Below are positions 7,378 to 7,645 of a DNA stretch of 7,645 nucleotides, piece by piece; the first letter of the stretch is position 1, and every line of letters starts with the position of its first letter. The position numbers and the translations under genes are program-made. The notes under the pieces were generated by a model, which saw nothing but the letters and a program-made list of their open reading frames with translations, made no database searches and was not told the origin of the DNA. The stretch comes from an uncultured Pseudomonas sp. (lineage in GTDB: Bacteria > Pseudomonadota > Gammaproteobacteria > Pseudomonadales > Pseudomonadaceae). The stretch lies in assembly GCA_946886875.1 (NCBI GenBank), contig CAMPJN010000178.1, positions 1-7,645 of the forward strand, given 5' to 3'.

Positions 7378-7447
7378 AGAAATGAGAACTGATGCAAAGC
7401 GATCAGGGCCTGAGTCGCATCGATCGGATCCCAAGTCCAGTCCCATT

Positions 7448-7475
7448 TATGTGGAAAAAATTCCGCGCGGGTTCC
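7448..7475 (-). promoter_or_regulatory. hrp box (HrpL promoter) for hopAA1
   Basis: Minus strand: GGAACC (7475-7470), a 15-base spacer, then CCACATA (7454-7448), an exact fit to the HrpL consensus. It lies 82 bases upstream of the hopAA1 ATG and is followed by a leader with no other obvious structure. It may also supply avrE transcripts by read-through. Confidence 0.92.
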
Positions 7476-7511
7476 ATCCCACGCCCTTCGACTTCGATGG
7501 GCGCCGAGGGT

Positions 7512-7645
7512 TAGCAGGCCGTTGAAAAACGTAGGCGAGGCAGGCAAGACAAGGCAAAAACAGGCGAGGAAGCGGACTGGGCTCGCACGCGAGTTTACGT
7601 GCTGTAAATGAGCATTCCGAGCCTGTTTTTAACGCAGTATTGCCA
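7512..7645. repeat. Structured intergenic repeat, resembling a dispersed Pseudomonas repeat or IS end (runs off right edge)
   Basis: No coding region is visible. Imperfect 15-base inverted arms at 7556-7570 (AAAAACAGGCGAGGA) and 7616-7630 (TCCGAGCCTGTTTTT) match at 13 of 15 positions. Inside them are smaller hairpins: CTCG-CACG-CGAG (7582-7593) and TTTAC-GTGCT-GTAAA (7594-7608). The text (GTTGAAAAACGTAGGCGAGG, TGTAAATGAGCATTCCGAGC, TTAACGCAGTATTGCC) resembles a repeat I associate with many Pseudomonas intergenic regions and IS flanks. That recognition is from memory, and no transposase is present here to confirm it. Confidence 0.55.

Noticed and set aside
7366..7446. Upstream hopAA1 start at ATG 7446 (adds 27 residues)
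   Set aside because: It lies immediately downstream of the hrp box -10 half, probably at or before the transcription start, and MHIN at 7365 has a strong Shine-Dalgarno.

Overview
The window looks like part of a plant-associated Pseudomonas genome carrying Hrp-type (Hrc1) type III secretion effectors. The evidence is a close match of two proteins to the AvrE and HopAA1 effector families, plus two textbook HrpL promoters (hrp boxes, GGAACC-N15-CCACNNA). The DNA is GC-rich, by eye richer than typical P. syringae, so a Pseudomonas outside the core P. syringae complex is my inference.

All recognised genes lie on the minus strand, so transcription runs from high to low coordinates. From right to left: a structured intergenic repeat that resembles a dispersed Pseudomonas repeat or IS end (about 7512-7645); an hrp box (7448-7475); a hopAA1-family effector gene (5806-7365); a 319-bp gap holding a terminator-like hairpin and a 33-bp imperfect palindrome (5487-5805); a full-length avrE/dspE-family effector gene (600-5486, 1628 aa); a perfect 33-bp palindrome (476-508); a second hrp box (413-440); and the 5' part of a further reading frame that leaves the window at base 1.

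That last frame is the most interesting item. From codon 3 of its conserved part it aligns without gaps to the C-terminal domain of the neighbouring AvrE (44 of 94 residues identical, counted by hand). It begins shortly after its own hrp box and lacks everything N-terminal of that domain. It therefore looks like a free-standing 'mini-AvrE' C-terminal-domain protein that HrpL switches on, made by partial duplication of avrE.

Together the genes look like a rearranged conserved-effector-locus segment. In P. syringae the conserved effector locus also holds hopM1, hrpW and the chaperone genes, but none of these lies between hopAA1 and avrE here, and no chaperone gene is visible. By family knowledge AvrE forms a water/solute-permeable channel in the plant plasma membrane and promotes an aqueous apoplast; HopAA1 is a virulence effector of poorly defined mechanism.
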